Of a stretch of DNA of 22,500 bases, positions 1 through 9,712 are shown piece after piece. The notes beneath the pieces were generated by a model. That model was not told the origin of the DNA. It ran no database searches and saw only the letters and a program-made list of their open reading frames with translations. Each line of letters begins with the position of its first letter. Within the stretch, counting starts at the first letter, position 1. This DNA is from Paulinella micropora (Eukaryota; Cercozoa; Imbricatea; Euglyphida; Paulinellidae), in NCBI GenBank assembly GCA_019918135.1, contig WBZZ01003128.1:87501-110000 (forward strand), given 5' to 3'. The position numbers were made by a program, and so were the translations under genes.

Positions 1-1144
1 AACATAAAGACAAAGAAGAACTAGTGCTAGCATTGTATGTGGACCTCTCAAAAGCGTACGACACAGTAGAGCATTCAAAGCTACTGGACAAACTTCGGCG
101 AAATTTTAATTTCAACGAAGAAACAGTCCAATTCTTTGCATCCTACTTCTCGAACCGCACCCAAGAGGTCCACACACAATATGGTAAATCTTACAAACGC
201 ACCATCACACACGGCATACCACAAGGAAGCACATCATCAACTACCTTTTTCCTACTCTATATCAATGACATAATCAATATCATACAACAACATACAACAA
301 GGAACAGTATATACATATGCAGACGACACATCACTCATAATAACATCCAAAACTCCCACAGACCTACAACAAAAAACACAAATAGAAATAACAAAATTAA
401 TAAATTACTTCCACTCTAATAACCTAGTACCGAACCCAACAAAAACAACATACACAATTTTTCACAAAACAAAACAAGATATCACAATAACAATAAACAA
501 CCACACCCTCGAGCAATGCAAACATGCAAAACTCCTGGGAATAACACTACAACACAACCTTAAATATGATCAACACATTCATAACATAATCCGTAAACTC
601 CAACCCACAATCAACTCATTGCTTTATGCTAAAAGATATCTAAACATAAAAACAATGAAACAATTATACTACACACACATATACCCACACCTCATACAAA
701 ACATCTCCATCTGGGGGACGCATGACAACAAAAAGAAATACATACAACCACTCATAAAAATACATAAAAAGTAATCAGAATAATTGCAAAAACACATTAC
801 CGCGCGCACACCAAACCAATACTAAACCAACTGAAACTACTTGACATCACCCACCTATATACACTTCGTGTATGCATAGAAAATCACCCATTCATTTCCC
901 TAAAAAACACCTCAACAGACCACTCCACAATAACACCTTTACCCCAATCAATACCATACATTCATACAAAACGCGATACTCAACTAAAAGCAGCCTCTTT
1001 GTCAATCACAAAGACCCATATCTCACCAAGATCTTCGCTGATCAATGGAAATCAATCCCAAAAAATATAACAGATGAAACAAAAATAAAACCATTCAAAA
1101 CAGCACTAATGACATACCTACTCAAACATCAACAAACATCATAA
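1..1144 (+). pseudogene. Decayed non-LTR retrotransposon (LINE) reverse transcriptase, 5' end outside window
   Basis: The first frame (24-419) reads as the palm of a LINE reverse transcriptase: YVDLSKAYDTV matches RT motif A, and HGIPQGS followed by FLLYINDI matches the next conserved block. The catalytic YADD box is present near 312-323 but in a different frame, so a frame change lies at about 283-305. The frame then stays open to a stop near 772, with the typical post-RT 'KLLGI' stretch. A further change is needed before the C-terminal part, which is readable at 872-1144 (TRYSTK and W.SIP motifs usual for LINE ORF2 ends). Several frame breaks and a missing 5' part mark a dead copy. The motif set resembles the CR1/Jockey groups, but the clade cannot be fixed by eye. 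It is host sequence next to the Polinton. Confidence 0.85.
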
Positions 1145-1167
1145 TATCTATAAATATAAACACTCGC

Positions 1168-1189
1168 AAAAAAAAAAAAAAAAAAAAAA
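1168..1189 (+). repeat. Poly(A) tail of the LINE copy
   Basis: An uninterrupted run of 22 A residues lies 23 bases after the stop codon of the last readable LINE frame, on the same strand. This is the expected 3' end of a target-primed LINE insertion and marks where that insertion stops. Confidence 0.85.
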
Positions 1190-1923
1190 CGATGGAACAA
1201 CAAGTTTGCTCCCCTGTCTGCTACTTGAAGGAAAACTCTCCGGATCAGCCAACGTATATGGTCAACCACGCACAGCCCCAACTTCCTCCTCTCTCTTTCA
1301 CTTTTTCTCACGAAAAAGAAAAGAGAGGGGGGGCCGCCAGACATAAACTACTACACTTTTACAATAACAGTAGTATAGGGTGCCACTTTGGCACACTTTT
1401 TCAATACATACCTTCGTTGAAATCAAAATGATTCCAACGGCTCTCCTCTTCATTTCGCAAACAAACAATACAGAAAGCAATTATAAGCAAATAAGCCTTA
1501 GTCTTAAAAGTTAAAAGTTATCCACAATAAGAAAAACGGAAAAATGAACTCAAAACATAAAAACAAATCATTATTCACATCAATCATTGTAATAAAATAA
1601 GAAACCATAAAACAACATCGCATAAGCCACCAACCAACTCACAAAGCAACTAATCACACCGATCCGCCGAAATTAAAGCCATCCAAAAAATTAAAAAGGC
1701 ATCCACACCACACACCAAAAAAACTGATAAATTCTAGATTATCGCAGACAACATTTTTGGACAACATCAAAGTTTTCATCCACCTAAAAAAGGAAAAATA
1801 AAATATCAAACCACGAATAAAAGGAAGAAGAAACAGATCACGCACCTCACAGAAAATCAGAAAAATGTTTTTTTGTTTTCGCATTTCTTGTCATTTTCGG
1901 ACTTCTTTCATTCCTTCAAATAT
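1190..1923. other. Gene-free stretch, probable left boundary of the Polinton
   Basis: No credible gene is seen here; the open frames on either strand are short and low in complexity. The stretch links the LINE tail to the first Polinton-side gene. It contains a short inverted repeat at 1380-1394 (GTGCCA-CTT-TGGCAC) just after an AGTATAGGG string at 1372-1380, which could be an element tip. It also holds an imperfect palindrome at 1416-1438 inside a 35-base sequence resembling one at 22249-22283. From 1480 on it is A-rich with no recognisable structure. No inverted match to this region is visible at the right side of the window, so a terminal inverted repeat cannot be confirmed. Confidence 0.5.
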
Positions 1924-2379
1924 ATGAGCGACAGCGAGAGTGTTGATGAAGCGAGTAGGGAGGAGACTAAGGATTGGGATGAATATTATGAAGACAGACC
2001 AGAATCAGTAGTAAAAAGAGATAAGAGAATGATTGAAGATAAAATTGAAATATATAAGAATAAAAAAAGTGAAATAGAAAACATAATAGATGAACTATAC
2101 TCTCGCTTAAATTCTGCCGACCAAAGATTGGAAGTTATTGAAGAGAACAATAAAAGGAAGGAAGCAATAAATAAAGCAAAACGAAAGAGAAAGAGAAATG
2201 AGGAGAATAAAAAGAAAGAAATGAAGTTATTTGATAGTTGGCTTCTAGCAAAGAAACAGATATTATCTTTAAAGGAAGAAGAATATGCTAGAAATTTAAT
2301 CGAAAACGGAAAATCTTTTGAAGATGTCTTATTTGAATGGAATGCATATCAAAAGAGATTAGAAAACAATAATGCATAA
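1924..2379 (+). CDS. Small charged coiled-coil protein of unknown function
   Basis: A 151-residue frame starts at the ATG at 1924; the frame is open upstream to a TTG at 1873 but has no earlier ATG. The product begins with an acidic Ser/Glu/Asp-rich stretch (about residues 1-30). A long Lys/Glu-rich helical region with heptad-like spacing follows (about 35-125), including a KAKRKRKRNEE basic patch that could be a nuclear localisation signal. The tail is less charged. I do not recognise the family. Its location between the left boundary and the integrase, and its codon bias like the other element genes, suggest it belongs to the element. A DNA- or protein-binding accessory role is only a guess. 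Confidence 0.6.
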   Translation: MSDSESVDEASREETKDWDEYYEDRPESVVKRDKRMIEDKIEIYKNKKSEIENIIDELYSRLNSADQRLEVIEENNKRKEAINKAKRKRKRNEENKKKEMKLFDSWLLAKKQILSLKEEEYARNLIENGKSFEDVLFEWNAYQKRLENNNA

Positions 2380-2553
2380 TTGTCTTGTTTGTGTTGTGTG
2401 GTGTCTGCCTACCCGCTCAACTCTCCTAAATCAACACGACACACACGCACATAAGATAATATAAACAATTTGTTTTTGGTAGTCAAAAGCAAAAACATTA
2501 GTACTAAAAAGCACATAATAGACATATAAATAATTAGAACGGCTATCAGGGCA

Positions 2554-2595
2554 CTACCCACATATGTGTTTTTGTGCTTTTTGATATGTGGGTAG
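2554..2595. promoter_or_regulatory. 12-bp perfect inverted repeat directly before a start codon
   Basis: CTACCCACATAT at 2554-2565 pairs perfectly with ATATGTGGGTAG at 2584-2595 around an 18-base T-rich loop. The right arm ends three bases before the ATG at 2599. The motif CTACCCACA recurs in the hairpin cluster at 9707-9793. It could be a protein-binding site or an RNA hairpin in the leader; the sequence does not decide which. Confidence 0.6.
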
Positions 2596-2598
2596 GTG

Positions 2599-3054
2599 AT
2601 GGCTCAGCGAGCAAGACAACCAGAACCAGCGGAGGAGCCCGTTGGCGAACAAGTACAAGTTCAACCTGCTCAAGATCCTGATGTTGATGATGCTGAGAAT
2701 AAAGTGAGGGAGCTCGGAATTGGAAGAGGGGAAAGGAAGTCGGCTCGTCGTGGGCGACCAGCTGGTGTAGTCCCTATTCCAGAAGTTGGCCACACGTACT
2801 ACTATAACCTGAACAGAGAAGCAGGAATTGCTAATTTCTGGGTTGATAACAAGGAAGGCAGATCAGAGGTTTCATTGTATCGCTACCATTCTGCTTTGAA
2901 AACTGACCAAATTCCCGACTACCGACTCGCAGTCTATCCTGATAACTCTGTCAGGCTTTTTCGTTTGATGGACAATCTTGTAAAAATCAACGCATATTAC
3001 AACCTTGACCCATTGACTATTTACAAGGCTTACTTTCAAACTGAAGAAGCCTAA
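2599..3054 (+). CDS. Hypothetical protein with disordered N-terminus and folded C-terminal half
   Basis: The ATG at 2599 is taken as start; an in-frame GTG lies immediately upstream. The product is 151 residues. Residues 1-60 are rich in Pro, Glu, Gln and Arg (EPAEEPVGEQVQVQ, then a basic GRGERKSARRGRP stretch) and are probably disordered. Residues 65-151 look like a compact globular domain with many aromatics (HTYYYNLN, SLYRYHSA, LFRLMDNLVKI, YKAYFQ). I do not recognise the family. It converges on the integrase gene with only 28 bases between stop codons, so both probably share a terminator region. Confidence 0.65.
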   Translation: MAQRARQPEPAEEPVGEQVQVQPAQDPDVDDAENKVRELGIGRGERKSARRGRPAGVVPIPEVGHTYYYNLNREAGIANFWVDNKEGRSEVSLYRYHSALKTDQIPDYRLAVYPDNSVRLFRLMDNLVKINAYYNLDPLTIYKAYFQTEEA

Positions 3055-3082
3055 TAATGGTTGTTATGATAGTGTAATTAAA

Positions 3083-4083
3083 TTACAAATCTAACATTTC
3101 TTTTTTCTTTCGTAGTCTTGAGCTAGTCCGTATATTTTCCGGTTTTACATCTAATGATTTTAATAAATTAATATTTTTTTTCTGTTTAGTCAATTCTTTA
3201 ACTTTATCAGCCAACTGCTCAGCCGGTTCTGTTTCTTCAGGTTGTTCTTCAACTTTAATTTTCAATAATTCACTAGGCCTAACCAAGTCCTCTTCTGACA
3301 AGATGACTTTAAATCCTTTACGGCCTTTAACTTTATAAACGGCTCTACTAAATTGTTTATCACCTTTTGAAAAAATAGTTCGTTCTAATTCCTTTCTCAC
3401 TCTTGTCCCCTTAGGGAATTCATTAATTAAAGGATTTCTGTATATTTCTTGAGTGTTTTTTTCAGTCCCTTCATAAACATTAATAGGCACTGCTTTAATT
3501 GTGTTGTGATATGTTTTATTATATGCATCAACAACCTCATGAATAATAGGTACCCATTGAAAATTTTCATTAACTTCCCATATCAAATTTAATTCGTTTC
3601 TAATTGTTCTAATAAATCTATCTATTATTCCCATTGTTCTGTGATCGCCTATTTGAACCGGCCTGTGCTCAATATTATTTTGTCTAAAATATTCAGCCAC
3701 TTGACCCTTAAACTCACCACCATTATCTGATGTAATTCTTTCTGGAACTTCTTTTGTAAATATTTTTTGAGACCTTCCAAAACATAGCCTGTTGTTTTGT
3801 TTTTAATTGGTTCAATCCAGCCACGACGGCTATAGACATCAATTGCTACTAGTCCAAAATTATAATTAGCATTTCCTTTCTTAGTTGCCACCTTTGACAT
3901 ATCCATTAAGTCGATAAAAACTTGGCTCAGCGGTTTTGCTTCTGGTGCTGTGATCGTATTCCATATCTTAGCTGGCTTGGATTGATTATGTATTTCAAGT
4001 GCTTCTTCCAGTTTTTCTTTCTGCTTTGTTTCCTCATGATTTTCTTGTTGTTGTTGTTACTGATTTGTGTGCTTATTGTCCAT
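3083..4083 (-). pseudogene. Polinton-type rve integrase, interrupted by an early stop and one frameshift
   Basis: This is the retroviral-like integrase that would insert the element into host DNA. The RNase H-like core shows the first catalytic Asp in FIDLMDMSK (near 3910-3918), followed by IDVYSRRGW. The second is in TSDNGGEF (near 3715-3735). The third acidic position is in GIIDRFIRT, an Asp where retroviruses have Glu. The C-terminal part (SRAVYKVKGR...LVRPSELLKI) matches the SH3-like tail common to Polinton integrases. No HHCC zinc finger is seen. The frame starts at the ATG at 4081-4083, meets a TAA at codon 9 (4057-4059) inside a Gln run, then stays open. A one-base frame change is needed at or near the T6 run at 3763-3768. 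It is either damaged or mis-sequenced. It follows the charged protein gene on the same strand. Confidence 0.93.
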
Positions 4084-4085
4084 CC

Positions 4086-4107
4086 AATCTATTATATATA
4101 ATAGATT
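4086..4107. promoter_or_regulatory. Perfect 22-bp AT palindrome between the charged-protein gene and integrase
   Basis: AATCTATTATA is followed at once by its exact reverse complement, giving a perfect two-fold symmetric site. It fills the 27-base gap between the stop codon at 4111-4113 and the integrase ATG at 4083. It contains a TATATA core, so it could be the integrase promoter, an operator, or a cruciform or terminator hairpin. Confidence 0.6.
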
Positions 4108-4110
4108 ATA

Positions 4111-4632
4111 TCAAAATTTTAAGAAACATTTTTCAACATCACTTTTTTCTTTCTTAGCACCACCAGAAGATTGATTATATACTTTTACACTTACACTGCT
4201 TGACTTTTTACCCTTACTTTTCTTTACTGGTATTTCCTCCTCACTTTCTTCACTTTCGCTTTCGCTCTCATCAGGCTCAGGCTCTGGTTTCTTAATAGTC
4301 TTTTTCTTCGTTCTCTTAGTTTCAGCCTTCGCTCTTTTGATTTTCATTTTAGCCATCTTTTCTGCGATAATGTCAGTGAAATCACATTCTTCATCGCTCT
4401 CACTGCTTTCTTCTGGTGTATCATCTTGGTCTTTTTCATTAATGATATCACTAGCAACACCCATTTCGGCCATGCGGTTTATCTTTTCCTCCATCTCTTC
4501 ATCATCACCTACATAAGCATTTCTACATTTTGCTAATTTCTCTTTCGCTATTTCAACCTTATGTTGCTTTTTACTCTTAATACTTTCCACAGCCTTACCC
4601 CAATTCTTGCGACTTGCTTCGGGGGACGGCAT
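4111..4632 (-). CDS. Highly charged low-complexity protein of unknown function
   Basis: A 173-residue frame with an ATG start. It alternates between strongly basic segments (KSKKQHK near residue 20, KIKRAKAETKRTKKKTIKK near 100-118) and strongly acidic ones (DDEEMEEK, EESSESDEE, ESESEESEEE). A conserved-looking helical segment (FTDIIAEKMAKMKI) sits in the middle. The composition resembles chromatin-binding or viral core/scaffold proteins, but no domain is recognisable, so no function is assigned. It is divergent from the fibre gene, with 62 bases between starts. It is upstream of the integrase on the same strand with only a short palindromic gap, so co-transcription is possible. Confidence 0.7.
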   Translation of the reverse strand: MPSPEASRKNWGKAVESIKSKKQHKVEIAKEKLAKCRNAYVGDDEEMEEKINRMAEMGVASDIINEKDQDDTPEESSESDEECDFTDIIAEKMAKMKIKRAKAETKRTKKKTIKKPEPEPDESESESEESEEEIPVKKSKGKKSSSVSVKVYNQSSGGAKKEKSDVEKCFLKF

Positions 4633-4694
4633 TCTATACTAAGATTTTTATATTTTTAGTATTTACAAATTAAATATTTATTTAATATATACCA
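4633..4694. promoter_or_regulatory. Divergent AT-rich promoter region
   Basis: These 62 bases separate the start codons of the minus-strand charged-protein gene and the plus-strand fibre gene, and must hold the 5' signals of both. The region is almost purely A/T. It contains an inverted repeat ATACTAA (4636-4642) / TTAGTAT (4656-4662), and TATA-like strings (TTTATATTTT, TTTAATATAT) facing each gene. Confidence 0.55.
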
Positions 4695-7600
4695 ATGTCG
4701 CAATATAAATCCTTACTTAGCCTTAATGAGTTGGCTGTTGATAGTTTAAATATACTTAACTTAGACCTAACCAATACCAACATAGTGGGCTTAAACACAG
4801 ACAGAGTTCCAGAAGATGCTGACCCCGTAAATCTTTATTTCACTGACGGCCGATTTGATACACGTCTCGCTTTAAAATCAACTACGGATGTCAAAGAAGG
4901 AAAAAATTTATACTATACAGAGCAACGAGTGAGAGACAACGACGAAGTCAAAGCCTCAACTCAACACCGCTCTAATACAAGTAATCCACACCAAACAAGT
5001 TTATACAATTTGATAGACACAAACATATTTGCACAAGCGAGCGGACAATACTTAACTTACAACGATGTAGAAGGTAAATGGAAGAATACCGCCCTCGGTT
5101 CAATTGACACACTCTCTGATGTAGTCATTACAGCACCAGTGGTGATGAATAGTTATCTAACACATAACTCAATAAACTGGGTAAATAAAACCTTTCCAAT
5201 AAATGTTGATGAATTCGGCAACATTAATATGGGCGGTAATTTGAATATAACAGGAGTTAATTTATTAAATACGAAAGATGTTGATACTTGGATATCTGAG
5301 CACGAAGACAATAATGATAAAGTGTCCGCGGATGGTTCAATTAATACACACAGCGATGTTTTAATTACAGGCACACCCGCCGATAACCAACTGCTCATTT
5401 ATAGCACAGGGCAATGGAGAAACACAAACTCACCTTTTCTTAGATTGGATGGTCTCGCTATGATGTTTGGAAATTTAAATATGGGAGGATTTAACATAAC
5501 AAATGTCGGTAATGTTGATGGTATAGATGTTTCTGTTTTTGATACTTCGGTGGTTAAACTAACAGGAGACCAAACCATAGCAGGAATTAAAACATTTAGC
5601 AGTATAATAAATGCGAGTGCGGGGATTGATGCGAAAAGACAAAACATAATAAACGTAAATTTACTGAATGACAAAGGTGTTGATGAATGGATATTTGAGC
5701 ATAATGATAATAATAATAAGGTGTCAGCAAGTGGAAGTATAGATAGCCACAGCGATGTGATGATATCAGGCTTCCCAGCAGATAATCAACTGATTATGTA
5801 TAGCACGGGGCAATGGAGAAACACCACACCACCCTTTCTTAGATTAGACGGAACTGCTAGTATGACGGGAGGACTAAATATGGGTGGTTTTGCTATTTCG
5901 GGGGCTTCTACATATAATGGAATTAATCTCGCAAATCTCGCGGTTGATGGTTCGGTGGTTAAACTAACAGGAGACCAAACCATAGCGGGTATTAAGACAT
6001 TTAGCAGTATAATAAATGCGAGTGCGGGTATTGATATGAAAAGCCAAAGCATAACAAATGTTAATCTTGTTGATGGCGTGGATGTTTCTACTCTTGACAC
6101 TTCTGTCGTTAAACTAACAGGAGACCAAACCATAGCGGGGAATAAAAAATTTACATCAACTTTGGAAGTAAGTGGTTCGTCCAATCCAACTACTTTTGAC
6201 GGCATCGGCATAGCCTTTGATACAAATATAGGAATGATTGCAGCACAAAAAACAGCAACAGCGACTTGGTATCCGATACAAATAACGGGTTTGTATGTTG
6301 AGTTATATTCGGGTAATACTTTAATTATAACCGCAACTGGCACTACACTATCTTTGAATAACAACAAAATAACAAACTTAGCCACACCATCAGCAACAAC
6401 GGACAGAGCAAATAAAAGTTATGTGGATACATTAGACGGGCAAAATGTGAAACTAACTGGAAACCAAACCATAGCAGGAATTAAGACATATAGCAGTGGT
6501 GTTGAAATTACTGGAAATTCAATCAATTCAACAACAAAGGGCACATTCATCGTTTTCAATTCTACCAGTAATATCGGGTCAATTGCTAGTTTGGATATGA
6601 AAACTGCAACATGTTACAACTTTGAAATTTCTGCGAAAAAAATAAGTTTTATTATTGATGGGACAATCGTCGGTTGGGTAAATGCTTCGGGGCTAGATTG
6701 TAATAGTAGCAAAATAGCCAACCTTGGAACTCCGACATTAGCGACGGACGGAGCGACAAAAGGGTATGCGGACACATTGGATGGGCAAAATGTAAAACTA
6801 ACAGGAGACCAAACAATAACTGGAATTAAAACATTCAACGGGACAAGCACTACAATAAAATATCTAACTTTAACGAACAATGCTGATTTTAATAATCAAA
6901 CTATCACTAATGGCGGAAATATTACATATAATGGGGCGAGGATATTAAACCAAAATGGAGGAGATATATTCTTTTCACAGACATCAGGAGATTATCAGTA
7001 TTTCTTATTTATTCTAAATACTGCTACAAGTGGAACCGCAGACCAACGAGGTTATGTATTCACGAATGTAGCATCTGATGTAAAAGGGGCGGGACTTTAT
7101 ATTTCAAAACTTTTGGACAATAAAAGTGCTTCGTCTGACATTGTCCGTTTTAACAATGCTGGCGGTATGCGATTTTATGGTGCTTTGGATATGAACTCAA
7201 ACAACATAACAAGTGCTGGAACAATAACGGGAACTACATTAACGGCAACTGCTGGTATGACTACAACAACATTAACAACGAGCGACAAAATAACAACAGC
7301 ATCAGGCAAACCAATAATCATAGGCAATACAACGAAAGGCACAGGGACGACAGGTGGTTTAGAATTATATGGAACGGCTTCAAATATAGGAGGGGCACAC
7401 TTACAAGCAATAACAACGGCGGATGCTTATCCAACATTTCAATTATTGAACTGGACACACGACAATGTAGGCTTAATTTTTGATGCTTATTATGACGGCT
7501 CAAACTGGAAATCAAGTAATGCTGGCTCAAACTTTCAAATATACAAAAACTCAAACAAACTTGCTTTTAACTATAAATCAGGAATAACAGCAGGAAGCAA

Positions 7601-8779
7601 TATAACATGGTCTGAGGCGATAAATGTAAGCACAGCAGGATTGATAACGGCAAATGCTGGGATTACATACACTGGCACACTAACATCAGTAACGAATGCC
7701 AGCGGGGCGAAAATAGGAGTTCAGGGAATAACAGACGGAACAAATGCAAAAGGAATATTTCTATGGGATACGACTAATACAAGTTGGGGGATTTATGCGG
7801 CATCTGGCGGGGCTGCAAACACTAGAAGTTTGGCAAATGGTTTGGCTGTTTCAGGAAATGATTTTAGTTCATATGCTTTTCGTTTTAGGATTGCTAATGA
7901 TGCTACGATGGGTTTCTTGTGGGAGAATTCAGTGGAGCAATTGTTGATGTCATTGAATGGATTAAACGGGACATTATGGACAAAAGGATTGATTACGGCA
8001 AATGCGGGAATTACATATTCTGGGGTGCTATCATCGGCATTAGCACCAACTAATGGGGCAAAAATAGCAATTCAAGGACAAACAGACGGGACGAATGCGA
8101 GAGGAATATTTGTATGGGATGCTACTGATTCAAACTGGGGGATTTATATGTCTCAGTCTGGGAATAATAAATCATTAAGTGGAGGAACAGCGCCAGCAGG
8201 AGGAGGCGGAGGATTAACTTCTTATGCTATTAGATTTAGAGTGAATGGTTCTTCAACGAGTGGGTTCATATGGGAGAATAATTCAAATACTGCTTTAATG
8301 TCATTAAGAGCAACCGATGGGCAGTTATGGGTATTGTCTAATCCAATTCAATATTCAGACAGGAGAAAAAAAGAAGATATAAAGGAATGCTTAGGCTTAG
8401 ATTTTATTAATAAGTTAAATCCAGTATGCTATCGTATGATTGATGACAACAAGAAATGTAGGACTGGCTTAATAGCACAGGAATTAGAAGAAATACTAAC
8501 AGAAATGGATATGCTAGATTTTGGTGGTTTTATAAAAGAACAATTATGGTTCCGTGTCCAAAGCAAAGAAAAGAATGCGAATCGAAAGGTGTGAGTGTTA
8601 ATCCAGAAGATGTTAAATGTATTGATAGTGGTGATGTCGGTTATGGTATAGGTTATTCAGAGTTTATCGCACCATTAATTAAGGCCGTTCAACAATTATC
8701 AGAAAAGATAGTTAATTTAGAAAAAGAAAATAATAATCTCATGAATATACTACAAGAAATTAGAGAAAATGTCAAATAA
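4695..8779 (+). CDS. Phage-tail-fibre-like spike protein with C-terminal peptidase S74 chaperone domain (one frame change near the end)
   Basis: The main frame runs 4695-8594 (1299 residues). The N-terminal part contains LYFTDGRFDTRL and LYYTEQRV, motifs frequent in phage fibre 'collar' repeats. A block of about 135 residues is duplicated (TGQWRN..PFLRLDG near residues 235 and 370). The motif KLTGDQTIAG recurs five times, near residues 287, 422, 472, 585 and 702. A second duplicated block of about 110 residues covers roughly 990-1210 (G.TDGTNA.GIF.WD). From about residue 1218 the protein matches the S74 intramolecular chaperone: YSDRRKKEDI carries the Ser and Lys expected of the self-cleaving dyad, and GLIAQELEEIL is the family signature. 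The domain's end (YSEFIAPLIKAVQQL plus coiled coil) is in the overlapping frame ending at 8779, so a one-base frame change lies near 8530-8560. The role inferred is a trimeric, self-trimmed host-binding fibre. Confidence 0.9.
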
Positions 8780-9122
8780 TACGACTAGACTTCACAGACC
8801 ACCACCTATTATGGATATGGATGGCGAACTAACTCCAGAATTAAAGTCCCGTGTTCTTGAAGTAGAACTAAAGACTGAGGAGAAAAAAATAGAGCACGAA
8901 TTGGAAGATAACTGGAATTGTTGTTGTATAAAAAACAGACCGACAGACAGCCGACTTATTAAATACTTATTTCAAATGGGTATCATTATTGCCATTATAG
9001 CCCTTTGTATCGTGAGGTTGTCTGAAAAGAACTTGCCATGTGAGGTTGCTAACACTTATGTCGGAATCCTAACATTGCTTATCTGCATTTGCCTTCCATC
9101 ACCTTCTTCAAGTAAGAAGTGA
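8769..9122 (+). CDS. Small two-helix membrane protein with C-terminal LPSPS motif
   Basis: A 117-residue product whose ATG overlaps the fibre gene stop by 11 bases, which implies a shared transcript. Residues 1-60 are charged and cytosolic-looking, with a CCC triplet at 51-53 (possible palmitoylation or metal site). Hydrophobic segments lie at about 65-83 and 95-110, followed by LPSPSSSKK. Small proteins with two such helices and a 'LPSPS' end recur, from memory, next to structural genes in polinton-like and large DNA viruses; their function is not established. A virion membrane or fusion-accessory role is conjecture. Confidence 0.75.
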   Translation: MSNNTTRLHRPPPIMDMDGELTPELKSRVLEVELKTEEKKIEHELEDNWNCCCIKNRPTDSRLIKYLFQMGIIIAIIALCIVRLSEKNLPCEVANTYVGILTLLICICLPSPSSSKK

Positions 9123-9347
9123 GCATTCATATACTTGAGTTTTATACCACATAGCATCATTTGAGCACATTAAAGGAATGGCTTCATCAAAACTAACACA
9201 CCAATCACTAAAAGGTTTATACACACATTTAAATTTGGTTTCTATTCCTTTTTGAATACACAACACACAACTTTCATTTTTTTATCGCTGACCCGTGAGT
9301 AAAAGTCGCAGGCAGTCCGCGAAAATATTTTTGTTATTAAAAAGTTT
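9123..9347. other. Intergenic gap with a remnant-like minus-strand Cys-rich frame
   Basis: There is no plus-strand gene here. On the minus strand a frame without an early ATG is open for 57 codons (9281-9108, overlapping the end of the membrane protein gene). It reads like real protein, with several Cys and aromatic residues (KCVYKPFSDWCVSFDEA, then MCSNDAMWYK). It may be a decayed or spliced coding piece or chance. No hairpin of the intergenic family is present. Confidence 0.35.
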
Positions 9348-9712
9348 ATGAGTAGTAATATAATCATGGCTACTGAATATAAATACCAAAAGATTATTTT
9401 TCTAAGCAATGATTTTGCCGGAGGAAGCAAAACATTTAATAAAAATATCCAAATGTCATTCACACCAACCAAAATGAATATAAAATTTATCCACTATATG
9501 AACGACCAGACCGAAACCAAAACCAGAATTCTTTACATGGATAGAATTGGAATTATTGGAACATTTGCGGACAGCACTACAGCAAACATTTGGGGGTTGT
9601 CGGATGGACTGACGGACAATATACATTTAAAGTCCTTGAAACTGACAGCGGAAATATTGATACAGGAAATTTAGCAGGCCGAATTGTTGTATGCCTAGAA
9701 TTCGTAGGGTAG
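9348..9712 (+). CDS. Small protein of unknown function, probable frame change near its end
   Basis: The frame opens at the ATG at 9348 (a second ATG at 9366, in ATCATGGCT, is an equally good start) and would stop at 9674. The product is rich in alternating hydrophobic and polar residues (beta-strand-like), for example KIIFLSNDF, IKFIHYM and RIGIIGTF. After the G5 run at 9592-9596 the adjacent frame becomes more protein-like (GQYTFKVLE, then GRIVVCLEFVG) and stops at 9710-9712, so a one-base slip near the G run is likely. The stop then lies in the left arm of a hairpin. I do not recognise the family. Its place between the fibre cluster and the packaging ATPase suggests a minor virion protein. 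Confidence 0.6.

Noticed and set aside
1129..1480. Short frames on both strands between the LINE tail and the first element gene
   Set aside because: They cross the poly(A) run or are low complexity; no conserved motif or proper gene context.
5786..6385. Minus-strand open frames inside the fibre gene with repeated VWSPVSLTTE-type sequence (also 5399-5674, 6614-6880)
   Set aside because: They are antisense images of the repeated KLTGDQT units; their repeats follow those of the sense gene exactly.
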